Shown here in pieces: positions 16,106-23,923 of a stretch of DNA of 64,000 bases. Source of the DNA: Ferrovibrio sp965278975. Its GTDB lineage: Bacteria; Pseudomonadota; Alphaproteobacteria; Ferrovibrionales; Ferrovibrionaceae. The stretch lies in the NCBI RefSeq assembly GCF_965278975.1, contig NZ_OZ257126.1, forward strand, positions 3,472,001 through 3,536,000, given 5' to 3'. How positions within the stretch are numbered: the first letter of the stretch is position 1; each line of letters begins with the position of its first letter. A model generated the notes under the pieces. The model worked only from the letters and a program-made list of their open reading frames with translations. It was not told the DNA's origin and made no database searches. A program made the position numbers and the translations under genes.

Positions 16106-16396
16106 ATGATCGAAATCCGCGAAACTGTCATGTTCGTCGCATGGCTGAGCGGATTACGGGATCGCGAGGCGCGTGCCCGCATCCAGGTTCGTATTAGGCG
16201 ACTGAGCCTGGGCCTTGCCGGCGATGCCAGGCCGGTTGGCGAGGGCGTAAGCGAGTTGCGCATTGACCATGGCCCAGGCTATCGGGTGTATTTCTTGCGG
16301 CGTGGCGAAGCGTTGATCATCCTGCTTTGCGGCGGCGATAAGCGGCGGCAGCAGCGCGATATCGAGCAGGCAATCGTCATGGCCAGAGAGTTTTAG
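16106..16396 (+). CDS. RelE/HigB-family addiction-module toxin
   Basis: A 96-residue RelE/ParE-superfamily protein: WLSGLRDREARARIQVRIRR is followed by the beta-sheet core SELRIDHGPGYRVYFLRRG and LIILLCGGDKRRQQRDI. This is the phage-derived Gp49-like/HigB killer type, expected to be a ribosome-dependent mRNA endonuclease. The antitoxin gene follows after 8 bases, the toxin-first order of higBA. The start codon touches the operator palindrome. Confidence 0.93.
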   Translation: MIEIRETVMFVAWLSGLRDREARARIQVRIRRLSLGLAGDARPVGEGVSELRIDHGPGYRVYFLRRGEALIILLCGGDKRRQQRDIEQAIVMAREF

Positions 16397-16404
16397 GAGA
16401 TGTC

Positions 16405-16704
16405 ATGGCTGGCAGGAAGACCGCGACCCGGCGCTACGACGCGGCGAAGTATCTCGCGACCGAGGCGGATCAGCAGGCCTATCTGGATGCAGCCTTTGCC
16501 GATGGCGAGCCGCGCCTGATCGCTGCCGCGCTTGGCGATATTGCAAAGGCCAGGGGCATGACCCAAGTGGCGCGTGCCGCCGGGCTTGGCCGTGAAAGTC
16601 TATACAAGGCGCTTTCGCCCGATGGCAGCCCAGAATTTGCCACTATCCTGAAGGTGACGCAGGCATTGGGTTTTCGCTTACAGCCGGTGCAGGTAGTGGA
16701 ATAA
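16405..16704 (+). CDS. HTH antitoxin of the addiction module
   Basis: A 99-residue protein with a helix-turn-helix (about residues 53-72, MTQVARAAGLGRESLYKALS) and the C-terminal FATILKVTQALGFRLQ typical of the antidote partnered with HigB-type killers. TAGGAGA precedes the ATG. It should neutralise the toxin and repress the operon through the palindrome at 16074-16105. Its codon use is GC-rich like the chromosome, unlike the gene behind it. Confidence 0.93.
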   Translation: MAGRKTATRRYDAAKYLATEADQQAYLDAAFADGEPRLIAAALGDIAKARGMTQVARAAGLGRESLYKALSPDGSPEFATILKVTQALGFRLQPVQVVE

Positions 16705-16712
16705 AGCAGCAT

Positions 16713-17660
16713 ATGCCTCGGGATCATTATATATCGCAAGTTCATTTGAAAAATTTTTACTCGCCAGCCCTTGTGCGGCGAATGTACGCAATAAGAAAAA
16801 GTGACCTGTTGAAATTTCAGTGTAAATCTGAAGATGTATGCCGAATTGAAGGGGGGAGCACTAACCTGTACCTCGATAACAATCGCGTAATCGAGGAGTA
16901 TTTGAAATTTATCGAACCAAAATATAACACCGCAATTGAATCTCTAAGAGAGGGTTGTCCAAACAGAGATGCTATCCATGTGGTAGCAGGATTTATAGCT
17001 TATATTATGACATGCTCGCCAACTGGCATGAGGTTGCATATCAACCCTCTCAAGAAGCAATTGGAAACTACACTGATTCGACTTGCGGAAAGTGACCGGC
17101 TGCCATCATTGCCATCTGCCTTTGAAGGAAAATCAATTCGAGAACTACTAGACGGTAATGTTTTGAGATTTGATGTTGATGAAAAATATCCTCAAGCAAT
17201 CGGAATAATGAACATCATTAAAATAGTATCTATGTTCGGAAATTTTAGTTGGGAGGTTTTGATAAATAATTTGGAAGATAGCCCGTTTTTTACAAGCGAT
17301 TTCCCAATCGCCAGTGAAGCATCTGGTGATTCTGATATTATAAATAGAATCGTTCCATTGGCTCCAAATCTGGCGGTTCGGATAATTCCCAATTTAAAAA
17401 TTGAAAAAAAGAATGTGGATTTAAAATTTTCCAACTTTCGATACAAAGTGAAGAAGGTTGAATCGGACGAGATTATAAAAATTAATAAGCTAATTGTTAG
17501 AAGTGCAGAAAATACGATTTTTTACAGTTGCGATTTTCCATGGATTGAGAAATTTATAGCTAAAAATCGTTTCTATAAACTGGAGGCAATTACCCAAACG
17601 ATTCCTGTGTATGAGGGTGGCTTGTTGTTGACGCGACAGAGAATTGTCAAAACTAACTAA
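16713..17660 (+). CDS. DUF4238 protein, AT-rich and probably acquired
   Basis: A 315-residue protein that starts HYISQVHLKNFYSP and contains SPFFTSDFPIA and IVPLAPNLAVRIIP, the conserved marks of DUF4238, a family of unknown function. It has no signal peptide or membrane helix. The gene is strongly AT-rich (17 of 60 G or C at 17401-17460, against 42 of 60 at 16201-16260), so it is a recent import. It starts 8 bases after the antitoxin stop and is probably part of the same transcript. A defence or accessory toxin-antitoxin role is a guess from position only. Confidence 0.85.
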   Translation: MPRDHYISQVHLKNFYSPALVRRMYAIRKSDLLKFQCKSEDVCRIEGGSTNLYLDNNRVIEEYLKFIEPKYNTAIESLREGCPNRDAIHVVAGFIAYIMTCSPTGMRLHINPLKKQLETTLIRLAESDRLPSLPSAFEGKSIRELLDGNVLRFDVDEKYPQAIGIMNIIKIVSMFGNFSWEVLINNLEDSPFFTSDFPIASEASGDSDIINRIVPLAPNLAVRIIPNLKIEKKNVDLKFSNFRYKVKKVESDEIIKINKLIVRSAENTIFYSCDFPWIEKFIAKNRFYKLEAITQTIPVYEGGLLLTRQRIVKTN

Positions 17661-17726
17661 TAGTCACGATTGACCATTGATATTTCAAGCCCTATCTCCG
17701 CCGCAGCATAAGCAGCGGAGGAAACC

Positions 17727-18233
17727 ATGTCGCTTTCCATGTACCAGGCCTCGGTACCGGTCTATCTGCGCGGCCTCGACCGCCTGGATTATTTTCTCAC
17801 CAAAGCTGAGGAATTTGCTGCCGCCAGCAATATCCCGCTTGCCGAACTGGCGGAGGCGAAGCTGGCGCCGGACATGTATTCGCTGATCCGTCAGGTGCAG
17901 TCGGTGAGCGATGCAGCCAAGGCTGGCGGTGCCAGGCTGGCCGGTCTCACGCCGCCGAGTATGGCGGATACCGAGACCAGCTTCCCGGAATTGCATGAGC
18001 GCATCGCCAAGACCGTGGCGTTCTTGAAAAGCCTGGATCCGAAGGCGTTCGAGGATGCTGCCGAGCGCGATATCGTGCTGAAGACACCGCGCCGCGAACT
18101 GCATTTCAAGGGCGTGAATTTCCTGTTCGGCTTCTCGCTGCCGAACTTCTATTTCCATGTCACTACCGCCTACGGCATCCTGCGCCATAAGGGCGTGCCG
18201 CTCGGCAAGATGGATTTCCTGGGAGCGCAGTAG
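17727..18233 (+). CDS. DUF1993 family protein
   Basis: A 168-residue protein with the N-terminal YQASVPVYLRGLDRLDYFLTK and the C-terminal FLFGFSLPNFYFHVTTAYGILR that define DUF1993, a DinB-like helical-bundle family of unknown function. GGAGGA lies 7 bases before the ATG. It marks the return to normal GC-rich DNA after the DUF4238 gene and converges on the GNAT gene (2-base gap). Confidence 0.92.
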   Translation: MSLSMYQASVPVYLRGLDRLDYFLTKAEEFAAASNIPLAELAEAKLAPDMYSLIRQVQSVSDAAKAGGARLAGLTPPSMADTETSFPELHERIAKTVAFLKSLDPKAFEDAAERDIVLKTPRRELHFKGVNFLFGFSLPNFYFHVTTAYGILRHKGVPLGKMDFLGAQ

Positions 18234-18235
18234 GG

Positions 18236-18652
18236 CTATTGCCCGTCGAGGCGCCGCGAGAAGATGATACGTGGCTCCTCGATATAGCCCAGCCGTTCGT
18301 AGAAGGCGCATACGCGCTCGTTCTCGGGCCGCACCATCAGCATCAGCTTCGGCACGCCACGCGCCCGCGCCCAATCCTCGGCGGCCTGCATCAGCTTGCG
18401 GCCCAAACCGCCGCGCTGCTGCGCCGGGCTGGCCGCCAGGTAATAGACCCAGGCGCGGTGGCCGTCATGGCCCACCATGGCGCTGCCGATCACGGCGCCA
18501 TCCAGTTCAGCCACCAGCAGGGTCGCTTCGGCCGAGCCGACGCAGAAATCGATATCCTGGCCGGGATCGTTCCACGGCCGGGTGAGGCCGCATTCCTGCC
18601 ACAGCGCAATGACCGCGGCGCGGTCGGCCTCTTGATACGGGCGGATAAGCAT
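18236..18652 (-). CDS. GNAT-family N-acetyltransferase (YpeA-like)
   Basis: A 138-residue acetyltransferase: motif A QRGGLGRKLMQAAEDWAR binds the acetyl-CoA pyrophosphate and NERVCAFYERLGY is motif B. Start MLIRPYQEADRAAVIALWQ and length match YpeA. The substrate is unknown. It follows the UTRA regulator gene by 5 bases on the same strand. Confidence 0.9.
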   Translation of the reverse strand: MLIRPYQEADRAAVIALWQECGLTRPWNDPGQDIDFCVGSAEATLLVAELDGAVIGSAMVGHDGHRAWVYYLAASPAQQRGGLGRKLMQAAEDWARARGVPKLMLMVRPENERVCAFYERLGYIEEPRIIFSRRLDGQ

Positions 18653-18657
18653 GAGGA

Positions 18658-19497
18658 TCAGCCGAAAGTCTGATTGCCGTTGACCGGGAAGCGGCAGCCG
18701 AGCCGGTAGCGCGAGGAGGGATGCAGGCAGCGCACCATGGTGACGGGCGTATTGCGGTTCCAGGTGCGCCGGGTCAGCAGCAGGCAGGGCTCATCCGCCG
18801 GCATAGCCAGCCGCTCGGCCTGTTCATGGCTCGGCAGCACCGCATCCACCACATGCTCGATCTGATCATAGGGCACATGGCGCACCAGATACTCGCCGGG
18901 CGGCATGGCGGCGAAATCCTGTTGCAGGAATTCGGGTGCCATCGCCGGGCTGACATAGCGGTCTTCAAGCTGCACCGGGATGCCGTTCTCCAGATGCAGG
19001 CAGACGGCATGGAACACGGAAGCACCGGCCCGCAGATCAAGCCAGGCAGCAATATCCGGCGGTGCCGCCACGCGCTCGGCCAACTGCACCTCGCAGCGGT
19101 AGTCATGGCCGCGCTGGCGGATCTCGGCGGCGATATTGGCGATCTGCAACAGCGTCGATTGCGGCTTGTCTTCGGCCACGAAGCTGCCGACGCCGACCAC
19201 GCGCACGACGCGGCCCTGTTCCGCCAGTTCGCGCAGGGCGCGGTTCACGGTCATGCGCGCGGCGCCGAACTGCACCACCAGATCCTGCTCCGAAGGCATG
19301 CGATGACCGGGCGGCCAGGAACCATCCAGAATCTTACGCCGGATATGCTCCTTGATCTGTTCATACAGCGCCAGTGCCGGGCCGCCATTGCTTGCCGCCA
19401 CGCGCAAGGGCGCCGCCTTGGCCGCGGGCTTCGCTGCCGGCTTGCGCGGCGTGGCGGAGCGGGAGCGGCTTTGCAGGGCTTTGGCTTTGGCGGGCAT
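18658..19497 (-). CDS. GntR-family regulator, HutC/UTRA type
   Basis: About 279 residues: an Ala/Lys-rich N-terminal tail, a GntR winged helix (IRRKILDGSWPPGHRMPSEQ through RMTVNRALRELAEQGRV) and a UTRA effector domain (ending around LLTRRTWNRN and SSRYRLGCRF). ATG at 19497 is used; an upstream TTG at 19512 overlaps the TGA of the ATPase gene and is also possible. It closes the PhyH/ABC transporter cluster and probably regulates it. UTRA domains bind small metabolites such as urocanate, sugar phosphates or alkylphosphonates. Confidence 0.9.
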   Translation of the reverse strand: MPAKAKALQSRSRSATPRKPAAKPAAKAAPLRVAASNGGPALALYEQIKEHIRRKILDGSWPPGHRMPSEQDLVVQFGAARMTVNRALRELAEQGRVVRVVGVGSFVAEDKPQSTLLQIANIAAEIRQRGHDYRCEVQLAERVAAPPDIAAWLDLRAGASVFHAVCLHLENGIPVQLEDRYVSPAMAPEFLQQDFAAMPPGEYLVRHVPYDQIEHVVDAVLPSHEQAERLAMPADEPCLLLTRRTWNRNTPVTMVRCLHPSSRYRLGCRFPVNGNQTFG

Positions 19498-19508
19498 GGC
19501 GGTTCGGA

Positions 19509-20291
19509 TCAATGCGCGGCGGCCAGAGCCTCGGCACGGATTTCCTCCGTGAGACGGGCCTTGAGCTGCATGAATTCCGGTGTGGTTTTCACCGTGTAGT
19601 GGCGCGGATGCGGCAGATCGACATTGGCTTCGCTCTTGATCCGGCCGGGGCGGGCGGAGAACACCACCACGCGGCTGGCCATGAAGATTGCCTCGTCGAT
19701 GTCATGCGTGACGAACAACACGGTCTTCTGCGCTTGTTCCCAGATGCCGAGTAGCAATTCCTGCATCAGCACGCGGGTCTGGTTGTCGAGCGCGCCAAAG
19801 GGCTCATCAAGCAGCAGGATCTTCGGGTCGTTGGCGAGCGCACGGGCAATGGCGACGCGCTGCTGCATGCCGCCGGAAAGCTGCTTCGGGAAATGATTCT
19901 CGAAGCCGCGCAATCCCACCTGGGCGATGAAGCGGCCGGCGATTTCCAGTTGCTGCTTTTCCGGCATGCCCTTTTCGCGCAGGCCGAAGCAGATATTCTG
20001 CTGCACGGTGAGCCAGGGAAACAGCGTGTAGCTCTGGAATACCACGCCCCGGTCGGCGCCGGGGCCGCTGATCGGCTCGCCATCCAGCAGGATCTGGCCC
20101 GTGGTCGGCGTTTCCAGGCCGGCCACCAGGCGCAGCAGGGTGGATTTGCCACAGCCCGAAGGGCCGAGCACGGTGATGAAGTCGTTGTCGCCGACCTCCA
20201 GGTCTACCGGCAGCAGCGCCTGGGTCGGCGGCGCGTTGCGCTTCACGCCGGGGAATACCTTGCTCACATTCTTGATCGACAGCCGGCTCAC
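19509..20291 (-). CDS. ABC transporter ATPase, nitrate/sulfonate/taurine type
   Basis: A 260-residue nucleotide-binding subunit: Walker A GPSGCGKST (43-51), signature LSGGMQQR (138-145), Walker B LLLDEPFGALD with the catalytic E163, and VTHDIDEA. GTG at 20291 overlaps the permease stop by four bases (GTGA), which settles the start although the frame is open far upstream. It powers the SsuBC/TauBC-like importer encoded here. Confidence 0.94.
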   Translation of the reverse strand: MSRLSIKNVSKVFPGVKRNAPPTQALLPVDLEVGDNDFITVLGPSGCGKSTLLRLVAGLETPTTGQILLDGEPISGPGADRGVVFQSYTLFPWLTVQQNICFGLREKGMPEKQQLEIAGRFIAQVGLRGFENHFPKQLSGGMQQRVAIARALANDPKILLLDEPFGALDNQTRVLMQELLLGIWEQAQKTVLFVTHDIDEAIFMASRVVVFSARPGRIKSEANVDLPHPRHYTVKTTPEFMQLKARLTEEIRAEALAAAH

Positions 20292-21064
20292 CGCAGCAGA
20301 CTCCACGAAAACAGGTGCTGGTTCACCTTCTTGAACACAAGGTCGGTCACCAGGCCGACCAGGCCGATCACTACGATGCCGGCAATGATGTTGTCGGTTG
20401 CCATCAGCGCCTGGCTGTCGGTGATCATGTGGCCGATGCCGGAAGAGGCGCCGATCAGTTCGGCAACGATGATGTAGGTCCAGCCCAGGCCGAGCACCTG
20501 GCGTAGCGCCTCGGCGATTTCGGGGGCGGCACCGGGCAGCAGCACGCGGCGGATCACGCCAGTATCCTTGCAGCCGAGCGTGTAGGCGGCTTCCACCAGA
20601 TCGCGCCGCGTGCCGGCGACGATCATGGTGATCATCAGGGTAAGCTGGAAGAAGCAGCCGAGGAAGATCACGGTGAGCTTCTGCGCCTCGCCGATGCCGA
20701 CCCACAGGATAAGCAGTGGGATGAAGGCGGAGGCAGGCAGGTAGCGGGCAAACGAGACGAAGGGTTCGAAGAACGCCTCCACCGGCTTGTAGGCGCCCAT
20801 GCTGATGCCGAGCGGCACGGCGATGACGGCGGCGATCAGGAAGCCACCGACCACGCGCCAGATCGTCATGCCGACATCGTGGGCGAATTTCTGGTCAGAG
20901 AAGAGGAAGATACCGGTCTTCAAGGTCTGCCAGGGCGAAGCAAGGAAATGCTTCGGCACCGAACCGGACCAGGTAAGCAGGGCCCACAGCCCGACAAAAC
21001 CGACAAAGAAGGCAATGCCAAGAATGGTGCGGCTTTCGCGCGACACCGGAACGAGCAGCTTCAT
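20288..21064 (-). CDS. ABC transporter permease, nitrate/sulfonate/taurine type
   Basis: A 258-residue inner-membrane subunit with about six helices and the coupling loop EAAYTLGCKDTGVIRRVLLPGAAPEI that docks on the ATPase. FARYLPASAFIPLLILWVG is typical of SsuC/TauC/NrtB permeases. It overlaps the ATPase gene and follows the binding-protein gene by 61 bases. Confidence 0.94.
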   Translation of the reverse strand: MKLLVPVSRESRTILGIAFFVGFVGLWALLTWSGSVPKHFLASPWQTLKTGIFLFSDQKFAHDVGMTIWRVVGGFLIAAVIAVPLGISMGAYKPVEAFFEPFVSFARYLPASAFIPLLILWVGIGEAQKLTVIFLGCFFQLTLMITMIVAGTRRDLVEAAYTLGCKDTGVIRRVLLPGAAPEIAEALRQVLGLGWTYIIVAELIGASSGIGHMITDSQALMATDNIIAGIVVIGLVGLVTDLVFKKVNQHLFSWSLLR

Positions 21065-21125
21065 ACAGACCTGCCAGGCATGCGTTGGATCATCGGTTTC
21101 ACTCGGGCTGTGGGCATTATCGTGC

Positions 21126-22091
21126 TTAGTTCAGGAAGCTGGTGTCGAACAGGCTGTCCATATTGGCCGGCATGGTCTTGATCACGCCGATCTCCAGCAG
21201 CAGGGCCGCGGCTTCCTTGTTGAAGGCCTGGATTTCGCCGTTGAAGAACTTCTTGTTCGCCTCGCGGTCAGCCCACTTGATCATGGACTGCGACTTCTCG
21301 AACTGCTCGGCGGTCTGCTTCACGTCGGCGCCCATGATGGTGAAGGCCTTGGTCTTTTCCTTGGCGATCATATCCAGTGCCTGGAAGTAGCTTTCCACCA
21401 GGCCTTTCACGGCCTTCGGGTTCTCCTTGATGAACTTCGGGGTGCAGCCGAAGCTGTCGAACACCATCGGATACTGCAAGCTGTCGGCAATCAGCTTGCC
21501 CGATTCCGGCTTGTCGCGAACCAGGCTGAGATACGGCTCATAGGTCACTGCCGCATCCAGGCTGCCGGTGCCGGCAACGAAGGCATTGGCGGCCGGCGCC
21601 GGCTCCAGCGTGACCAGGTTCACGTCGCTGAGCTTGAGGCCGTTCTTCTTCAGGATCCAGGCCAGCGTGAAATGCGGGTTGGTGCCCGGCGCCGAAGCGG
21701 CAACGGTCTTGCCCTTCAGGTCGGAAACCTTGGTGATGGAGTTGCGGGCGACGATGCCGTCCGAACCCATGCCCTGGTCCATCTTGAACAGCTGGGTGGT
21801 GGCGATGCCGTTGGTGTTCCACACGATCCAGGTTTCCACCGTGGTGGCGGCGCACTGGATGTCGCCCGAAGCGAGCGCCAGGTGGCGGTCCTTCTGCGGG
21901 ATCTTGCGGATCGTCACGTCAAGGCCGTTCTTCTTGTAGATTTCGGCTTCCTTGGCCAGCGTGATCGGGGCAAAGCCGGTCCAGCCGGAAATGCCGATCC
22001 CAACCTTGGTATCCTGCGCCTGCGCCAGCGAGGCGGTGAGGGCAAAAGCGGTGCCGATCAGGGCGCCGAGGGTCTTGGTGGATCGCAACAT
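21126..22091 (-). CDS. ABC transporter substrate-binding protein (SsuA/TauA/NMT1-like)
   Basis: A 321-residue periplasmic protein: the signal peptide ends ASLAQAQ (about residue 25), followed by ISGWTGFAPITLAKEAEIYKK, a SsuA/NrtA/ThiY type start. VSDLKGKTVAASAPGTNPHF and the C-terminal FFNGEIQAFNKEAAALLLEIG fit the same group. The ligand is not determined by sequence: sulfonates, taurine, aromatic acids and pyrimidines are all used by relatives. It is first of the three transporter genes. Confidence 0.92.
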   Translation of the reverse strand: MLRSTKTLGALIGTAFALTASLAQAQDTKVGIGISGWTGFAPITLAKEAEIYKKNGLDVTIRKIPQKDRHLALASGDIQCAATTVETWIVWNTNGIATTQLFKMDQGMGSDGIVARNSITKVSDLKGKTVAASAPGTNPHFTLAWILKKNGLKLSDVNLVTLEPAPAANAFVAGTGSLDAAVTYEPYLSLVRDKPESGKLIADSLQYPMVFDSFGCTPKFIKENPKAVKGLVESYFQALDMIAKEKTKAFTIMGADVKQTAEQFEKSQSMIKWADREANKKFFNGEIQAFNKEAAALLLEIGVIKTMPANMDSLFDTSFLN

Positions 22092-22120
22092 CGAGATCTC
22101 CGTATCGGTGGTTAGGTGGA

Positions 22121-22151
22121 AACAAAAACGCCCCGGCCGAATGACCGGGGC
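22121..22151 (-). terminator. Intrinsic terminator behind the phyH-like gene
   Basis: On the minus strand GCCCCGG (22151-22145) pairs with CCGGGGC (22136-22130) around an 8-base loop and is followed by GTTTTTGTTT. It sits between the dioxygenase-like gene and the binding-protein gene, so the transporter needs its own promoter or partial read-through. Confidence 0.8.
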
Positions 22152-22160
22152 AGGGCGGAC

Positions 22161-22967
22161 TTAACGTACTGAAGCAGAATTATAGACGACTGGGAAGATC
22201 GGTGCGTCGAACGGATCGCCATTCGCCATGGTGAGGCCGGTGAAGGGCGGCGAGCCCTTGCCGGCGCGCTCGGCATAGACCGCGTCGTCGCCCACCCAGC
22301 GGGCGGAAAAGACGCGGCGCATGCGGGGCGAGTTATTGGCCGGTGCGCCATGCACGGTGCGGAAATTGAAAGCGATGGCATCGCCGGGCTGCATGTCCCA
22401 GCCGGCGATATCCAGTTCCTGGCGCTTCGCCTCGATATCCGGCATCACCTCGAAATCGTCATTCTCATAGAGCCGCGTGCCGTTGAAGCGCATCGGGCGG
22501 AAATCCTTGCCCCAGCGATGCGAACCACGCACACATTCCATCACCACGTCGCGCGGCACCGGATCGAGTGGAATCCAGAAGCTGACGCTCTGCTTGCCTT
22601 CGACGCAGTAATAGGGCTGGTCCTGGTGCCACGGCGTCACCGTGCTGCCGCCCGGCTGCTTCACCAGCACATGATCATGGAAGAAGCGCGCGGTCTTTGA
22701 GCCCATCAGCGCGGCGGCGAGCTTTGCGGCGCCGGAGTGGAGTACGAAATCCTGGAATTGGGGGATGCGCTGCCAGTTGCAGAGATCCTGGAAGAACGGC
22801 GCCGTGCCGTCTTCCGGCTTCACCGTGCGCTCCAGCGGACTCGGATCAGCCATCAGCGCGGCAATGCCGGCCTGCAGCGGCGCGATCCAGTCGTGGAATA
22901 CGTTCCGCACGACAACCACGCCATCCTGCTGGAAACTGGCGATATCCTGCTCGCTTACGCCACTCAT
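22161..22967 (-). CDS. Phytanoyl-CoA dioxygenase (PhyH) family Fe(II)/2OG oxygenase
   Basis: A 268-residue oxygenase of the PhyH group. The iron triad is H114 and D116 (PWHQDQPYY) with H206 (RTVHGAPANNSPRMRRVF), and the Arg behind H206 should hold 2-oxoglutarate. GGGGGG lies a few bases before the ATG. Relatives hydroxylate varied substrates. Beside an SsuABC/TauABC-like importer and a UTRA regulator it probably oxidises the imported compound, as TauD does with taurine. Confidence 0.9.
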   Translation of the reverse strand: MSGVSEQDIASFQQDGVVVVRNVFHDWIAPLQAGIAALMADPSPLERTVKPEDGTAPFFQDLCNWQRIPQFQDFVLHSGAAKLAAALMGSKTARFFHDHVLVKQPGGSTVTPWHQDQPYYCVEGKQSVSFWIPLDPVPRDVVMECVRGSHRWGKDFRPMRFNGTRLYENDDFEVMPDIEAKRQELDIAGWDMQPGDAIAFNFRTVHGAPANNSPRMRRVFSARWVGDDAVYAERAGKGSPPFTGLTMANGDPFDAPIFPVVYNSASVR

Positions 22968-23000
22968 TTGCCCCCCACTTATCTGCTAGCCGACAAAAAT

Positions 23001-23014
23001 TGGTCTATACAGGT
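23001..23014. promoter_or_regulatory. Candidate UTRA-regulator site TTGGTCTATACAGG
   Basis: The site lies about 35 bases upstream of the phyH start and contains TGGTCTA, the half-site seen in operators of UTRA-type GntR proteins (TGGTCTAGACCA for DasR/PhnF-like members); the other half is degenerate. The cluster encodes such a regulator. Confidence 0.4.
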
Positions 23015-23222
23015 ATGTGTAGGATAGCGGGTAGCACAAAGCGTGCCAAGCTATGATCTGCGGTGAACTGGGATTTTTGAGCTAAGCCTCGGGGGCGGCG
23101 GTGGAATCTGCGCCACTCTGCCCAGGAATTATGCGCCCGGGAATAATACGCCTGGCCCCAGAGGTGATGGGGAGGGCGCTCGCGGCGCGGCAGGGGGTGA
23201 GACTGCCGACGCCGCTCGCCTT

Positions 23223-23250
23223 CGACGGCATGGCCAAGGCCATGCCGTCG
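23223..23250. repeat. Perfect 13-bp inverted repeat
   Basis: CGACGGCATGGCC (23223-23235) and GGCCATGCCGTCG (23238-23250) are exact reverse complements separated by AA. It lies downstream of the 34-residue gene on the minus strand and lacks a T-run on either side, so it is left as a repeat or protein-binding site. Confidence 0.6.
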
Positions 23251-23280
23251 TCGTTAAAATTTGGGGTCGTTCAAAATCGG

Positions 23281-23385
23281 TTACGGACGCGAACCAGACG
23301 TGATGCTGGCGAAGGCCAGGGTCACCGCGAACAGCGCGAAAGATGCAATGGCGCCGCAGAGAAAGAAGGTTTCGAAGGTGGTCAT
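23281..23385 (-). CDS. 34-residue membrane miniprotein
   Basis: ATG at 23385, with GAGG 9 bases upstream, opens a short frame MTTFETFFLCGAIASFALFA continuing for 14 more residues to TAA at 23281. A short head is followed by one hydrophobic helix and a polar tail SGSRP. The ribosome-binding site and membrane-helix pattern support a real gene in an otherwise empty region; the function is unknown. Confidence 0.6.
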   Translation of the reverse strand: MTTFETFFLCGAIASFALFAVTLAFASITSGSRP

Positions 23386-23514
23386 GGTCCGCATCCTCAA
23401 CAACACTGACTGGCTGATGGATGCGAGGTTATGCTGCCGAGCGGCAGGCAACATTGACTCAGATCAAGTGACAGCCATCTTCGCGGTGCGCCACTTGTGC
23501 CTTCGGCATCGCTG

Positions 23515-23880
23515 CTAATCGAGCGTGAATTCGCAGAACTCACCGTAGTCGCAGGTGATCTCCTCGCCCTTGGCAATAGTGCGGCGGGCAAAGGTCTGCG
23601 GCGTGGTGTTGTCGGTGTTCGGATCGGTGGCGTGATTGATGAAGCGGGTATTGTCCAGGCTTACCACCCAGCCGCCCGGAATCTGCGGCGTGATATAGCC
23701 ATAGCGTTCGACGAAGGCGCGCGCCGGCGGCGGCAATTGCGCGAACACGTCTTCCGGGATCACGCGGTCGAAGGCCGGCTCGAAGCGCCAGATCAGCGTA
23801 CCAGCAGGAATCGCCTCGGCGGCAAACAGGCCAACACCCTCGATCGGGCTGGCGGAAGTGTAGGTCGGAACGAGCAGCAT
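23515..23880 (-). CDS. SET-domain protein
   Basis: About 121 residues from ATG 23880 (start MLLVPTYTSASPIEGVGLFA); the frame is open to 23928. It is a minimal SET domain: GVGLFAAEAIPAGTLIW at the N-terminus, the RFINHATDPNTDN motif (NHxxxPN) and EEITCDYGEF, which form the pseudoknot that binds S-adenosylmethionine and the lysine channel. SET proteins methylate lysines; bacterial targets are mostly unknown. There is no post-SET Cys cluster. Confidence 0.9.
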   Translation of the reverse strand: MLLVPTYTSASPIEGVGLFAAEAIPAGTLIWRFEPAFDRVIPEDVFAQLPPPARAFVERYGYITPQIPGGWVVSLDNTRFINHATDPNTDNTTPQTFARRTIAKGEEITCDYGEFCEFTLD

Positions 23881-23923
23881 GGAATCGGCCCCGGTGCGTA
23901 TGAACTGCGAGTTTAGCACGGGC

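Larger units (their letters stand above)
22968..23280. other. Intergenic region upstream of phyH
   Basis: No convincing gene here: short open frames lack ribosome-binding sites and family marks. It holds the probable phyH promoter, a candidate GntR/UTRA half-palindrome near 23001 and a perfect inverted repeat at 23223-23250, both listed separately. Confidence 0.6.

Noticed and set aside
16713..17660. DUF4238 gene as part of an insertion sequence or prophage
   Set aside because: No transposase, integrase, terminal inverted repeats or target duplication were found around it; only base composition marks it as foreign.
23223..23250. Inverted repeat as an intrinsic terminator
   Set aside because: The stem is strong, but neither strand has a T-run after it and the loop is only two bases.
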